Below are positions 8,985-18,075 of a stretch of DNA of 64,000 nucleotides, in pieces. Location of the stretch: the NCBI GenBank assembly GCA_023411575.1, contig JAEYOP010000030.1, positions 1 through 64,000 of the forward strand, written 5' to 3'. Below the pieces are notes generated by a model that made no database searches, was not told the origin of the DNA, and was given only the letters and a program-made list of their open reading frames with translations. The translations under genes and the position numbers were made by a program. This DNA comes from Bacillota bacterium. GTDB lineage: Bacteria; Bacillota; Clostridia; Acetivibrionales; DTU013. Positions within the stretch are counted from its first letter, which is position 1; each line of letters opens with the position of its first letter.

Positions 8985-9587
8985 TCAAGGAACATATTTT
9001 GCGCCAAGCGCCCGTGCGATAATAATGGCTTGCTCCATATCGATTTTCGTATCCTTCAGATCCAACTGCAATATTTCCACGTTTTCAATGCAGCTGCTGC
9101 GGATATCGGCGGACCGGAAGCTGGAGCCGTTCAGTCTTGCGTTTTCGAAATTGCATCCGCAGACAATGGATTTGGAAAAATTGCAATTGGATAAATTGGC
9201 ATATTCGAAATTCGTGTTGTTCAGCTTTCTGCCGCTGAAATCCACATCCGTCAATATGGTGTAGGACCAGTTTCCGGCGTGAAGGTCAAAAGCCTTGAAG
9301 GTAGCGCCCGGAAAGGAGGAGCCGGTCATTTTGCAATCATCCAGGACGGCATTGAAAAAATTGGCGTATTTGAAAATGCAGTTCACGAATGCGGAAGATT
9401 TGACGGTGGAGCTGTTCAGCCTTATGCCGGAAAGGTCGCAGGCGTCGAAGTAGCAATTGTCGATGAGGATGTCGGAAAAATCGGCGTTCCGGAAGGTGCA
9501 CCTTGTGAACTTTACCCGGCGCAGCTCGTCGAAATCCGCCCTCATACCGGAAAAATCATTGTTTTCATAGGAGGCTTCCGTAAACAT
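8985..9587 (-). CDS. pentapeptide-repeat protein
   Basis: Nearly the whole 200-residue protein follows the A(D/N)LXX five-residue periodicity (for example ADFSDI, CDLSGI, ANFFNA, VDFSGR, NTNFEY, ANLSNC), which folds into a right-handed square beta-helix. Some relatives mimic DNA and protect gyrase; most are uncharacterised, so no role is assigned. The start is at 9587 after AAAGGAAG. The longer frame from 9647 overlaps the promoter. It is convergent with the GH130 gene. Confidence 0.85.
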   Translation of the reverse strand: MFTEASYENNDFSGMRADFDELRRVKFTRCTFRNADFSDILIDNCYFDACDLSGIRLNSSTVKSSAFVNCIFKYANFFNAVLDDCKMTGSSFPGATFKAFDLHAGNWSYTILTDVDFSGRKLNNTNFEYANLSNCNFSKSIVCGCNFENARLNGSSFRSADIRSSCIENVEILQLDLKDTKIDMEQAIIIARALGAKYVP

Positions 9588-9637
9588 CGTTTCTTCCTTT
9601 ACAGCCGGTATTTTGCCCAATGCATCCAGGCGCTCCC

Positions 9638-9666
9638 AGTATACCATACCGGCCGGACAATAGCAA
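9638..9666 (-). promoter_or_regulatory. sigma-A promoter of the pentapeptide gene
   Basis: The minus strand reads TTGCTA (9661-9666), 17 bases, TATACT (9638-9643), about 50 bases before the chosen start. Confidence 0.6.
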
Positions 9667-9683
9667 AACCTCTAAAGGAACCG

Positions 9684-11603
9684 TTACCATGGCTTTTTAT
9701 TTTCCGGGTTGTATTTTCCGGAATGGATGACTACGTCATCGTCCTTCATCTGAAGCGGTATGGTGGAAACCACAATATGCTTGTGCTTCAGCAGCTCACG
9801 CTCGACATAGATCCGGGTCCGGTTGTGCAAGAGCCTGTGCCACCATTTTTTTACGATGAATTGAGGCAGAATGACGGTGATCATATCCCCCGGCTCATAT
9901 TCGTATTCGGCGGATTCGATATATTTAAGCAATGGCTCCACCACTCTCCGGTAGGGAGAATATTTCACGATCAAGGGGATATCAATGTTCAGCTTCTCAT
10001 AATCTGCCCGTATCTTTTTCTCGCTGTCTTCGTTCACGGCCACACAGAATGCAATCACATTGTCGGAGATGGTGGTGGCATAGCGAAGCGCGCGGATACT
10101 GGACTGATTGATGCTTTCCACCGGAACGATCACGTGGTTGTCGTAATGGCTTTTGCTGATGTTCATGTCCTGATATTCCTCCGGCCGTACCCTCAGCTGG
10201 CGGGAGATGGCAAAGTAATGCTTTTTTACCTTCAGCATCAGGAACATCATGACGGGGACAAGAAAGACCACGATATAGGCCCCTTCCCTGAATTTGGTGA
10301 TCGCTATGATGATGACGACAATACCGGTTACGAAAGCGCCCAGTCCATTGATAAACGCCTTCGGCATCCAGTGCTTTCCCTTGTTCCTTCGCCAGCGCAG
10401 CAGCATGCCGGTCTGGGAAAGGGTGAAGGAAATGAAGACCCCTATCGCATACAGACCGATCAAGTGGGTGACATTGGCCCGGAATACGATGATCAGCAGG
10501 GCGGAAAGGACGGACAGGATGAGGATGCCGTTGGAATAGCTCAAGCGGTCGCCCCGCATTTTCAACTGGCGCGGCACGAATTCATCATTGGCCATGACGG
10601 ATATCAGCATCGGAAAACCGGAAAAGGCCGTATTGGCGGCAAGCACCAGGATGACGAACAGAGAGCCGGTAATAAAGTAGAAAGCGGAGGCGTTCCAGAA
10701 GCCGACCCGGCCGAATATTTCGTCCGCCATCTGGACCAGCACGGCCTTCTGCCCTTCTCCCGGCGTCGCGGGATAAAGATTGGCGAGGACCGACGTGCCT
10801 CCGAAAAGGACCAGAATGATCATGGCCAGCAGGAGCAAAACGGTTTTGGCGTGCTTCGTGGCCGGCTTCCTGAAGTTCGGCACGGCATTGCTGACCGCCT
10901 CGATGCCGGTCAACGCGGAGCAGCCGTTGGAAAAGGCCCTCAGGATCAGCAGCAGCGAAACGGCGCCGGTTCCGAAGTAGCCCGGATGCGGGGGCTTTGC
11001 CTCCGGAACATGGATTCCCGCCAGATATTTGTAAAAACCAACCCCGATCATCAGCAGAATCGCCACGACAAACAGGTAGGTCGGAATTCCGAAAATCTTG
11101 GAGGATTCGCGGATGCCGCGCAGATTGCCAATCGTCAGCAGCAGGACGAGAAAGACGCATATGGGAATCGTGTACGTCCTCAGAGCCGGAAATGCGGAAG
11201 TCAGCTGCTGGACACCGGATGAGACGCTGACGGCTACTGTCAGGACGTAGTCTATGGACAGGGAGGCTCCCGCCGCCACCCCAGCATATACGCCGAGGTT
11301 CTCTTTGGCGACTATATAAGCTCCGCCACCGTTGGGATACGCGTCGATGGTTTGCCGGTAGGACAGCATCAGCAGAATCAGCAGGCAGATAATTGCAATC
11401 GAAATTTTCAGCACATAGGAATAAGAAAGAAGACCTATGAGTGGAATCATGACAAGCAGGATTTCTTCGCCGGCATATGCGACGGAAGATATGGCGTCGC
11501 TTGCCAGGATGGGCAATCCCCAGCCGACACTGTATTTTTCGCCGTGAAGGTCTATATTCCGCAGCGGCTTCCCGATAAGCACCCTTTTTACTCTTTTAAA
11601 CAT
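9684..11603 (-). CDS. KimA/KUP-like potassium transporter
   Basis: This roughly 639-residue membrane protein has an APC-fold core of about 12 helices and a cytoplasmic C-terminal domain of some 180 residues. The N-terminus (KRVLIGKPL, ASDAISSVAYAGEEIL, then SYRQTIDAYPNGGGAYIV) closely resembles B. subtilis KimA (YdaO), a high-affinity potassium importer that c-di-AMP controls. Some relatives are annotated as amino-acid permeases, so potassium is a strong inference. The start at 11603 (AGGGGTG before ATG) removes 11 residues from the longest frame. No ydaO-type c-di-AMP riboswitch is visible upstream. A divergent two-component system suggests a different control. Confidence 0.8.
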   Translation of the reverse strand: MFKRVKRVLIGKPLRNIDLHGEKYSVGWGLPILASDAISSVAYAGEEILLVMIPLIGLLSYSYVLKISIAIICLLILLMLSYRQTIDAYPNGGGAYIVAKENLGVYAGVAAGASLSIDYVLTVAVSVSSGVQQLTSAFPALRTYTIPICVFLVLLLTIGNLRGIRESSKIFGIPTYLFVVAILLMIGVGFYKYLAGIHVPEAKPPHPGYFGTGAVSLLLILRAFSNGCSALTGIEAVSNAVPNFRKPATKHAKTVLLLLAMIILVLFGGTSVLANLYPATPGEGQKAVLVQMADEIFGRVGFWNASAFYFITGSLFVILVLAANTAFSGFPMLISVMANDEFVPRQLKMRGDRLSYSNGILILSVLSALLIIVFRANVTHLIGLYAIGVFISFTLSQTGMLLRWRRNKGKHWMPKAFINGLGAFVTGIVVIIIAITKFREGAYIVVFLVPVMMFLMLKVKKHYFAISRQLRVRPEEYQDMNISKSHYDNHVIVPVESINQSSIRALRYATTISDNVIAFCVAVNEDSEKKIRADYEKLNIDIPLIVKYSPYRRVVEPLLKYIESAEYEYEPGDMITVILPQFIVKKWWHRLLHNRTRIYVERELLKHKHIVVSTIPLQMKDDDVVIHSGKYNPENKKPW

Positions 11604-11639
11604 ATTCAACACCCCTGAAAGCTTATATCTCCCCAATAA

Positions 11640-11711
11640 CCGTACGCTTTCCTTCTCTTTTCCTTCCTTTATGGCCCTGCCTTATGGAAACGGAACCCTT
11701 GAAGCGTACCG
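11640..11711 (-). ncRNA. structured leader before the potassium transporter
   Basis: In the minus-strand leader CGGTACGCTT (11711-11702) pairs with AAGCGTACGG (11649-11640), 9 of 10 bases, enclosing about 52 mostly purine-rich bases. The stem ends 36 bases before the start codon. It does not match a riboswitch I know. It could be a cis-regulatory RNA or only a stabilising stem. Confidence 0.35.
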
Positions 11712-11735
11712 CTTGGGGCGATTGGCATAGAATCC

Positions 11736-11741
11736 ATTATA
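11736..11741 (-). promoter_or_regulatory. possible -10 of the potassium transporter gene
   Basis: A TATAAT reads on the minus strand here with no good -35, giving a leader of about 125 bases that would include the stem at 11640-11711. Confidence 0.35.
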
Positions 11742-11805
11742 TCTGTTTTCCCGCATAACGAAAGTCTCGCCGTTTTCTGTCCGGAAGGCTGCCAGATGGA
11801 TTCGG

Positions 11806-11832
11806 AATCGAATTTTCAAATTAGATTCGATT
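11806..11832. promoter_or_regulatory. inverted repeat between divergent genes
   Basis: AATCGAAT (11806-11813) and ATTCGATT (11825-11832) form an 8-11-8 palindrome midway between the transporter and kinase promoters. This is a typical place for a shared operator. Confidence 0.5.
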
Positions 11833-11880
11833 TTCATAGTGTTATCTCGTGTTTTTACCGTTTGAGGCCCGCTGAGCCGA

Positions 11881-11909
11881 TTGACTTCATGGGGGCCGGG
11901 ATTTATACT
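11881..11909 (+). promoter_or_regulatory. sigma-A promoter of the kinase operon
   Basis: TTGACT (11881-11886), a 17-base spacer and TATACT (11904-11909), about 50 bases upstream of the GTG start. Confidence 0.8.
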
Positions 11910-11959
11910 TTTCTAAGGATCGGCTAAAATAAGAGGGTAGGCAGGCTGCAGGAAAGCGG

Positions 11960-13903
11960 GTGAATTGCGTGTTCCGGACGTTGAAGGGAAAAATGACGCT
12001 GATCTATGTCAGTCTGGTTCTGCTGATCGCGCTGATCGGGCTTGTGGGTTTTCTGAACCTATACCGCCTGGAAAAAGCGGTAGACAACCTGATGACCGAC
12101 AACTACAAAAGCATTAATGCCGCCGCCCGGATGACGGAAGCCATCGAGAGGCAGGACGGGGCGGCCCTGGTTTATGTCTGCGTAGACCGGCAGAAGGGCA
12201 TGGACCTCTTCCTGGAAAACCATGCGAACTTTATCCGGTGGTACCAGGTTGAAATCAATAATGTCACCGAACAGGGCGAAAAAAAGCTTGTAGAGGACAT
12301 CAACCTGCAATATGAAGCCTACGTAAAATACTTTTCCGAATTACAGACCCTCTATAATAACGAAGGAGAGCAAAAAGCCAGCCAGTTCTACGATCAGACG
12401 ATTCTTCCGCATTTTTACAAGATCAAACAGGCGCTTGACGAGGTAACCCGCCTGAATGAGGTTGCCATGTTCCGCAGCAAGGAAATGGCGTCGGCCAAAA
12501 CCAGGACTTCCATGTATTTTCTGTTGGGACTGTCCTTTGCGGCGGTACTGGGGGGCTTTTTCGCATCCCGGTATTTTGTGGGCCGTTTCCTGCTGCCGCT
12601 GAACCAATTGTCCGAGAGCATCAGCCGGGTCAAAGCCGGTGAATTGGACCAGCATTTGGCCCTGAAGGCCAATGATGAAACAGGCCGGCTTGCCCAGGAA
12701 TTCAACGAGATGACGCAAAGGCTGCAGAGTTACGAAAAAAGCACCCTGGGCCAGCTTATGACGGAGAAGAACAAATCCATGGCCATTGTTAAAAGTATTT
12801 CGGACCCGCTGCTGGTGCTGGATCCGGATTATCGCGTTGTCCTGATCAACAACGCCTGCGAAGAATTTTTCGGCATCCGGGAGCCGGAAGTATCCGGCAG
12901 GCATTTTCTCCAAGCCATCTCGAACGGGGAGCTTTTCGACCATATCCATTCCGTGAACCGGAACGGCATGGAGCACCTGGAAAAAATCTTCCTGATCCAG
13001 CGCGGCGCCGATTTTTATTTCAACGTCGTAGTGGCGGCGGTGAAGGACCCGGACAGCAGGAACAGCGGGCTTGTGGTGGTTTTCCAGAACGTGACGGAGC
13101 TGAAGGAACTGGAAAGGACGAAAACGGACTTTGTCGCCACCATATCCCATGAATTCAAGACCCCTCTGACATCGATCCTGATGGCGGCAAGCATGCTTCT
13201 GGACAAAGGAATGGGCGGGTTGAGCCAAGAGCAGGAGGAAATTGTCGAAGCGCTGAAGGAGGACGGCAACAGGCTGACGGACCTTGTGAATGAAATGCTG
13301 GAGCTGTCCAGGATCGAATCGGGCGGACAGGTATACCGGTTTGCCGCCTGTTCGCCAAATAGTATCCTTGAGGTATCTGTCAGCGGCTTTCTTGAGCCGG
13401 CGGACAGAAAAGGGGTCCGAATCCGCAAGGAGCTGCCGGAAGAGCTTCCGCCCGTGACAGCCGACTTTGACAAAATCAGTTGGGTGGTAAACAACCTCAT
13501 CAGCAATGCCCTGAAATATTCCAAAGCGGGGGATACGGTGGTGGTTCGGGCCTACCCCGGACCGGACCGGGTGGTGGTATCCGTGGAGGATATCGGCCCC
13601 GGCATTGCGCCCGAGCACATCGACCACATCTTTGACCGGTTCTTTCAGGTCAAGGGCGGGGAGATCGAGGCGCGGGGAACCGGACTTGGCCTTTACGTGG
13701 CAAGGGAAATCGTGCGGGCGCATAGGGGTGAAATCCACGTCACGAGCAAGCCTGGCGAGGGCAGCATCTTTTCCTTTACCCTGCCTGTGGCACAAGATAG
13801 CCCCGAATTACAAGGCAACCCTCTGTCACAGGACAACCTTTTATCACAGCGCAATTCTTTATCACAGGATACCCCCTTATCACAAGGAAGCCCCACATCA
13901 TAG
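11960..13903 (+). CDS. membrane sensor histidine kinase, HAMP-PAS
   Basis: This 647-residue kinase has two transmembrane helices (about 11-33 and 184-206) around a helical extracellular sensor. They are followed by HAMP, a PAS domain (about 275-380), HisKA with ISHEFKTPLTS (phospho-acceptor H397) and HATPase_c with NNLISNALKYS, EDIGPGIAP and GTGLGL boxes. The layout is like KinB/NtrY kinases. It starts with GTG after AGGAAAG. Beyond the catalytic domain is a 40-residue tail of four LSQ hexapeptides coded by an 18-base tandem repeat. The downstream receiver gene is its likely partner. The divergent potassium transporter may be its target, inferred from position. Confidence 0.9.
   Translation: MNCVFRTLKGKMTLIYVSLVLLIALIGLVGFLNLYRLEKAVDNLMTDNYKSINAAARMTEAIERQDGAALVYVCVDRQKGMDLFLENHANFIRWYQVEINNVTEQGEKKLVEDINLQYEAYVKYFSELQTLYNNEGEQKASQFYDQTILPHFYKIKQALDEVTRLNEVAMFRSKEMASAKTRTSMYFLLGLSFAAVLGGFFASRYFVGRFLLPLNQLSESISRVKAGELDQHLALKANDETGRLAQEFNEMTQRLQSYEKSTLGQLMTEKNKSMAIVKSISDPLLVLDPDYRVVLINNACEEFFGIREPEVSGRHFLQAISNGELFDHIHSVNRNGMEHLEKIFLIQRGADFYFNVVVAAVKDPDSRNSGLVVVFQNVTELKELERTKTDFVATISHEFKTPLTSILMAASMLLDKGMGGLSQEQEEIVEALKEDGNRLTDLVNEMLELSRIESGGQVYRFAACSPNSILEVSVSGFLEPADRKGVRIRKELPEELPPVTADFDKISWVVNNLISNALKYSKAGDTVVVRAYPGPDRVVVSVEDIGPGIAPEHIDHIFDRFFQVKGGEIEARGTGLGLYVAREIVRAHRGEIHVTSKPGEGSIFSFTLPVAQDSPELQGNPLSQDNLLSQRNSLSQDTPLSQGSPTS
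13817..13888 (+). repeat. 18-base tandem repeat in the kinase tail
   Basis: Four in-frame units encode NPLSQD, NLLSQR, NSLSQD and TPLSQG, with the core TTATCACAGG or TTATCACAAGG kept at DNA level. The tail lies beyond the last kinase motif. Confidence 0.7.
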
Positions 13904-13925
13904 GAGATAGATTGGAGAGGAAGCC

Positions 13926-14501
13926 ATGAAGGTTTTGGTTGCGGACGATACGAAAAACATACGGACCCTGCTGACAAAATGCCTTGAACTGGAAGGGTAT
14001 GAGGTGAAGACGGCCAACGACGGCTATGAGGCGAGGGAAATTCTTTTCCATGAACGCTTCGATCTGGCCTTTATTGATATCAAAATGCCCGCACTGAGCG
14101 GTACCGAGGTAATTAAGAGCATCCGGGAAAGAGGAATCCGAACGCCCGTTATCGTGATAACCGCTTATGCCACGGTGAAAAACGCCGTGGAATGCACCCA
14201 GATGGGGGCAGTCGCCTATTTGCAAAAACCGTTTACGGCGGACAAGGTGAGGACCGTGCTGAAGGAGAGCTTTCACACCAGGGGGACCTGCGAAAGATTT
14301 GGAGAGACCCTTGAGGATGCCGGGAAGCTTGTCGGGCAGAGTGAATTTTCGAAGGCGCTTCCGCTGCTAAAGGAACTGCTCGCCTCAGAACCGGACAACG
14401 CCGAGGTCTACAGGCTGCTGGGCCAAACCTACGAAGGACTTGGAAACCGGGAAAACGCAGTGAAATTCATGGAGGCTCACAAGGTGTTTTCCAGGCCCTG
14501 A
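13926..14501 (+). CDS. response regulator with TPR output
   Basis: The first 118 residues are a receiver domain (VADDTKN acid pocket, phospho-acceptor D51 in FIDIKMPALSG, ITAYAT, LQKPF). The last 60 residues form two TPR-like helical hairpins (ALPLLKELLASEPDNAEVY, then LLGQTYEGLGNRENAVKF). There is no DNA-binding domain, so output is probably by protein contact. It begins 22 bases after the kinase with a GAGAGGAAG ribosome site and is surely its co-transcribed partner. How such a regulator would reach a promoter is not evident. Confidence 0.85.
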   Translation: MKVLVADDTKNIRTLLTKCLELEGYEVKTANDGYEAREILFHERFDLAFIDIKMPALSGTEVIKSIRERGIRTPVIVITAYATVKNAVECTQMGAVAYLQKPFTADKVRTVLKESFHTRGTCERFGETLEDAGKLVGQSEFSKALPLLKELLASEPDNAEVYRLLGQTYEGLGNRENAVKFMEAHKVFSRP

Positions 14502-14578
14502 GCAGTTCTTTTTAGAAATCTGAGAGCTCGGCTCCGAGGAACCATGGAATGACAGTACTCTCAAAAGCTCCTGCGGAT

Positions 14579-15600
14579 TTATTCGTTTGCCGGCAAAAGT
14601 GCTTTCAGTTCCTGTACTCTTTCATATGATAGCCCCGTGCCCTGGACGACCTGCTCCACTGTCATTCCCATACTTAAAAAATTCCTCGCAGTCGTCTCAA
14701 TGCCTTTTTCAATGCCCTTTGCGATGCCTTTCTCCAGTCCGTCCTCCCACTGCCTCTGGAACTCTTTCCGTATCGCCTCTTCAATCGCGTATACCATATC
14801 CGTTCCCTCCCTGCTCTGCTCGATCGCCTTCTTCAGTCCTTCCGCCTTTTCTGTGGGCATACCTCTTATTATGATATTCTTGAACCATGTAAAAAACAGA
14901 GCCTGCTCCTCTTGTTCCAGTTTCGACAGTTCACCATTGCCTGGTCCAGTCTTTTTACCAACGCCTCATATTCCGGCTTCTGTTCTATGAAAAAAACCGT
15001 TCCTATCAAGTTCGTCAGTTCTAGCAGTCTGTTTTCATCATATCGTTTTACGTCAAACAGGATATATTTAAAGTCCAATACATTTTCACCGAAAAGCTCG
15101 CTTGCTTCAAGGGTTTCTTTGAAGCTCCTACATACCGTCCAGTTGTCCTTGCCGTTATACAATACGCAGGGGACAATAGCTGGCAGCCTGAAATCCTTCC
15201 GTTCGCCTTCCTTGCCGGCATCCTTGAGAAGGGTCTTCCATATCGCGAGCATGTAAAGCAGGAGACGGTACGGCATCTGGTGATCCACGGAGGATTGCAA
15301 CTCCAACAGGATATAGAACACAACCTCTTTCCCGTCGAGCTTCACCCGATATACAAGGTCTGCTTCCTTCTCCTCAAACTCCTGCAGTATAAAGGACTTG
15401 TCCACCAGCACGATGTCGTTCTCCTGAATCTTGTCCACCCAGCCCTGCTCTACAAAGCTTCGCAACAGTTGGAGAAACATCTTCCTGACCGACAGCAAAT
15501 ACTTATAGCCCTTATCATGCTTATTGTTCAGAACCTCATATTCCTGGAGCTTCTCGCATGCCAACTGTATTTCAATTACATCAGACCTATACATATTCAT
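14579..15600 (-). pseudogene. Rpn-type PD-(D/E)XK nuclease gene, frameshifted
   Basis: Two adjoining frames make one protein of the Rpn (recombination-promoting nuclease, transposase_31) family. The first, from ATG 15600 after GGAGGGTG, carries the nuclease core (EADLVYRV, then a strand ending in LLELQSSVDHQMPYR). The frame breaks near 14927-14932: inserting one base in AACTG restores AMVN-LSKLEQEEQALFFTWF. The reading then continues in the other frame through a Gly-Ile-Glu-Lys repeat (KGIAKGIEKGIE) to the stop at 14579. A one-base deletion, or a sequencing error, explains it. Family members cleave DNA and promote RecA-independent recombination. The break falls after the catalytic core, so the shorter product might still be active. 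Confidence 0.8.
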
Positions 15601-15764
15601 TGTACCACACCCTCCGGAACTATTATATTCCGAACTGGTGTTCTATATCAATTATTTCCTAATAGCATGTATCTTGCACGGAAAAGAAAACAGAGGAGAT
15701 TGCCATAACCGGGAACAAGCATCTTACGAGCTTCAGGCGGTACTGCCTTAGGGACTTCAGGAGG

Positions 15765-16169
15765 TTATTCCAGATCCTGAACATTCATTTTGTCCAATTC
15801 CTTTCGCAATTTCCATTTCTCCCTGCAGGCAAAATAAATTGCCAAAAAGAGAAGCGTTGGGATATTGGACATAAGAAAAACGGGCAGAGCGCTTGCAACC
15901 ATCGAAATTGTACTCGGCCTTTCGGCCGGTAGAACGGCGGCCTTGTGGGTGACTATTGTGCCATCGGACGATATAGTTGTTGAAGTAGTTTGTATGTTGC
16001 CCGTAAACATTGTCAAAGAAAAGACTATAAACAGGGAAAACAAAAAACAGATCAGGGGAATAATCAGGCCCAGGCCCTTGTTCTTTGTTTTGGAAAGGAA
16101 TATTTGAAGGCAAACGCTCCCTGCAAGTAATATTAGCAGAACGGCTATCGTAAGGACTGTTTTTAACAT
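15765..16169 (-). CDS. small membrane protein of unknown function
   Basis: The 134 residues contain three or four hydrophobic helices (about 5-25, 33-55 and 88-110) with a Ser/Thr-rich outer loop. The start codon abuts the stop of the DUF2089 regulator (TAG then ATG), so the pair is translationally coupled. Small membrane proteins are common partners of DUF2089 regulators. The function is unknown. Confidence 0.7.
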   Translation of the reverse strand: MLKTVLTIAVLLILLAGSVCLQIFLSKTKNKGLGLIIPLICFLFSLFIVFSLTMFTGNIQTTSTTISSDGTIVTHKAAVLPAERPSTISMVASALPVFLMSNIPTLLFLAIYFACREKWKLRKELDKMNVQDLE

Positions 16170-16472
16170 CTATTTGGCCCCCTTTTGAAGTTTCCTGTAT
16201 TCCGAGATCAAAATCTTCGCCGTATCAAAATCCATTTTTTCATTCACCGCAAGCCGCTTGATTAGTGCAATATAAGGCTCATTCGCAGCTTCTTCGCCGA
16301 TTTGTATTTTCTGGATCAGTTTATCCAGCCTTAACCGGACGGTCGGATAAGTAACGCTATACAGGTCTGCAATTTTTTTAAGGGAACCGGATGCCAAAAT
16401 AAATTTTTTAATGAACGCGATATCTTCATCGTCAAGATGGGCCATCCATTCCGGTACGAGTTCAATTGCCAT
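16170..16472 (-). CDS. DUF2089-family DNA-binding regulator
   Basis: The 100-residue protein opens with an acidic helix and then a helix-turn-helix (ASGSLKKIADLYSVTYPTVR, followed by LDKLI), the DUF2089 pattern without the N-terminal zinc ribbon of longer members. The start at 16472 follows a perfect AAAGGAGG. An 18-residue extension in the longest frame lacks a ribosome site. It probably regulates its own operon. Confidence 0.75.
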   Translation of the reverse strand: MAIELVPEWMAHLDDEDIAFIKKFILASGSLKKIADLYSVTYPTVRLRLDKLIQKIQIGEEAANEPYIALIKRLAVNEKMDFDTAKILISEYRKLQKGAK

Positions 16473-16606
16473 ACCAAAACCTCCTTTAATAAAATTAAGT
16501 ATATTATTTAATATTATTAAAATCAATAATAAAAAATGCTTTTTATAATATTTGAAGTGGCTAATGAGAAGCCCCCTTGGCAGGACTGTTTATTAGGAAT
16601 CTGTGC

Positions 16607-16635
16607 TTGAAGTTTGGCCTTCAATATACTAAAAT
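16607..16635 (+). promoter_or_regulatory. sigma-A promoter of the ATP-grasp operon
   Basis: TTGAAG (16607-16612), a 17-base spacer and TAAAAT (16630-16635). Transcription would begin only about 8 bases before ATG 16650, which favours the later TTG start. Confidence 0.55.
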
Positions 16636-16649
16636 GAACGTGGCGTTAT

Positions 16650-17954
16650 ATGCAATATTGGTTGTCCCGCCCGTATTCGGGCAATAATCCGGAAGGGACG
16701 GGATACGAAAAGGCGATTAACTTACAAGCGAGGTATATCGGTTTGCATACGGTAGACAGAGCGTTTTTGCCCGTATTGCTGGGCATAGACATAAATACAT
16801 ACGGCATGTCCAGGGCATTTTATGAAGAATATCAGGTGAAATCCGTCGTCGTCGGACGATACAACTCGGGGCCGAGCTGCAACAGCCGGATCATAGACTT
16901 TCGCACGGTGCCGGACCTGGATACGCCGGAAGGCTTCCTCCGGACGATCGGCGGCCTGGTTTCCGAATTCCCGGGGAAAAAGCTCATCCTGATCGGCTGC
17001 GGAGACCACTATGTGGAACTGATCGTCAAAAACAAGGCCCGCCTGGCCTCGGACATCATCGCGCCCTATATAGACGAAGAGCTGATGGACAACCTTCTGA
17101 CGAAATTAAAATTTTACCAGATATGTGACCAATACGGCATCCACTATCCCGGCACGTTCATTTATGACCGGTCCAGGGGGGAGGATTTTTCGCTGCCCTT
17201 CGGCTTCCCGGTCATCCTGAAGCCGTCCAACGGCATCAAATACTGGAAGCATGAATTTCCGACGCAGAAAAAGGTCTACCGGATTCGCGACGCCCAGACC
17301 CTCAAAAGCGTGATAAATCAGATTTATGAAGCGGGCTACGATGACAGCCTGATTATTCAGGACTTTATTCCGGGGGATGATTCCCAGCTTCGGGTCATGA
17401 TGTGCTATTCGGGCAGGGACAGGAAGGTCAAGCTGATGTCGCTGGCCCATGTCATGCTGGAGGAGCATACGCCCCACGGCCTGGGCAATACGGCCGTACT
17501 CATAACGGAATACGATGAAGAACTGTCCGAAATGCTCCGGAGATTTTTGGAGAAGGTGGGCTATACGGGATATTCGACCTTCGACATCAAATACGACCAA
17601 CGGGACGGAAAGTTCAAGGTTCTCGAGATCAATCTCCGGCAGGGTAGAAGCAATTACTACGTAACCGGGGCCGGGAACAATCTGGCAAAATATGCGGTCG
17701 AAGACTACATGGACGAAAAAGAGCTGGAGCTGGAGATTGCCAACGTCCGGAAGCTCTGGACCATGATTCCGCTGCGGGTGGCGTTTCGTTATGTAAAAGG
17801 CGAAGGAAACCTCAGGCAGATGAAGCAGTTGGTCCGGGAAAAGAAGGTCATCCGCCCGCTGTTTCTGAAAGGCGACAACAAGCTGAAGAGGATGGTTTTT
17901 CTATTCAAGTCCTATATGAGCCATTACCTGAAATACAGAAAGTATATGGAGTGA
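16650..17954 (+). CDS. ATP-grasp ligase, D-aspartate ligase-like
   Basis: The protein has an N-terminal Rossmann-like segment (LLGIDINTYGMSRAFYEEY) and an ATP-grasp domain (FGFPVILKPSNG; KVLEINLRQGRSNYYVT with metal and ATP ligands). This is the layout of D-aspartate ligase (Aslfm) and related carboxylate-amine ligases that add an amino acid to the lysine of peptidoglycan precursors. It leads FemX and flippase genes, which supports a cell-wall role. The D-Asp substrate is an inference. ATG 16650 has a poor ribosome site; TTG 16743, eight bases after GCGAGGT, would give a start closer to the usual one. Confidence 0.75.
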   Translation: MQYWLSRPYSGNNPEGTGYEKAINLQARYIGLHTVDRAFLPVLLGIDINTYGMSRAFYEEYQVKSVVVGRYNSGPSCNSRIIDFRTVPDLDTPEGFLRTIGGLVSEFPGKKLILIGCGDHYVELIVKNKARLASDIIAPYIDEELMDNLLTKLKFYQICDQYGIHYPGTFIYDRSRGEDFSLPFGFPVILKPSNGIKYWKHEFPTQKKVYRIRDAQTLKSVINQIYEAGYDDSLIIQDFIPGDDSQLRVMMCYSGRDRKVKLMSLAHVMLEEHTPHGLGNTAVLITEYDEELSEMLRRFLEKVGYTGYSTFDIKYDQRDGKFKVLEINLRQGRSNYYVTGAGNNLAKYAVEDYMDEKELELEIANVRKLWTMIPLRVAFRYVKGEGNLRQMKQLVREKKVIRPLFLKGDNKLKRMVFLFKSYMSHYLKYRKYME

Positions 17955-18075
17955 ACCGGCGGTGCGGGCCGACGCGGCACAGTCCCCAAAAACCGGATGA
18001 AAAGCAAGATCGGAAAATCAAAAGAACAGGCCCGAGAAATCAAATCAGAAGAACAGAATCAGGAGTGTAAATAAA

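Noticed and set aside
9279..11222. 647-codon plus-strand open frame over the potassium transporter
   Set aside because: Antisense shadow with His/Gln/Asp-rich composition typical of reversed membrane codons; the minus strand is an unmistakable transporter.
11640..11760. c-di-AMP (ydaO) riboswitch before the KimA-like gene
   Set aside because: The conserved aptamer blocks of that class could not be found; only a simple closing stem is present.
14502..14578. Possible terminator between the receiver-TPR gene and the Rpn gene
   Set aside because: TGAGAG/CTCTCA and AAATC/GATTT pairings are short and far apart, with no T run next to the stem.
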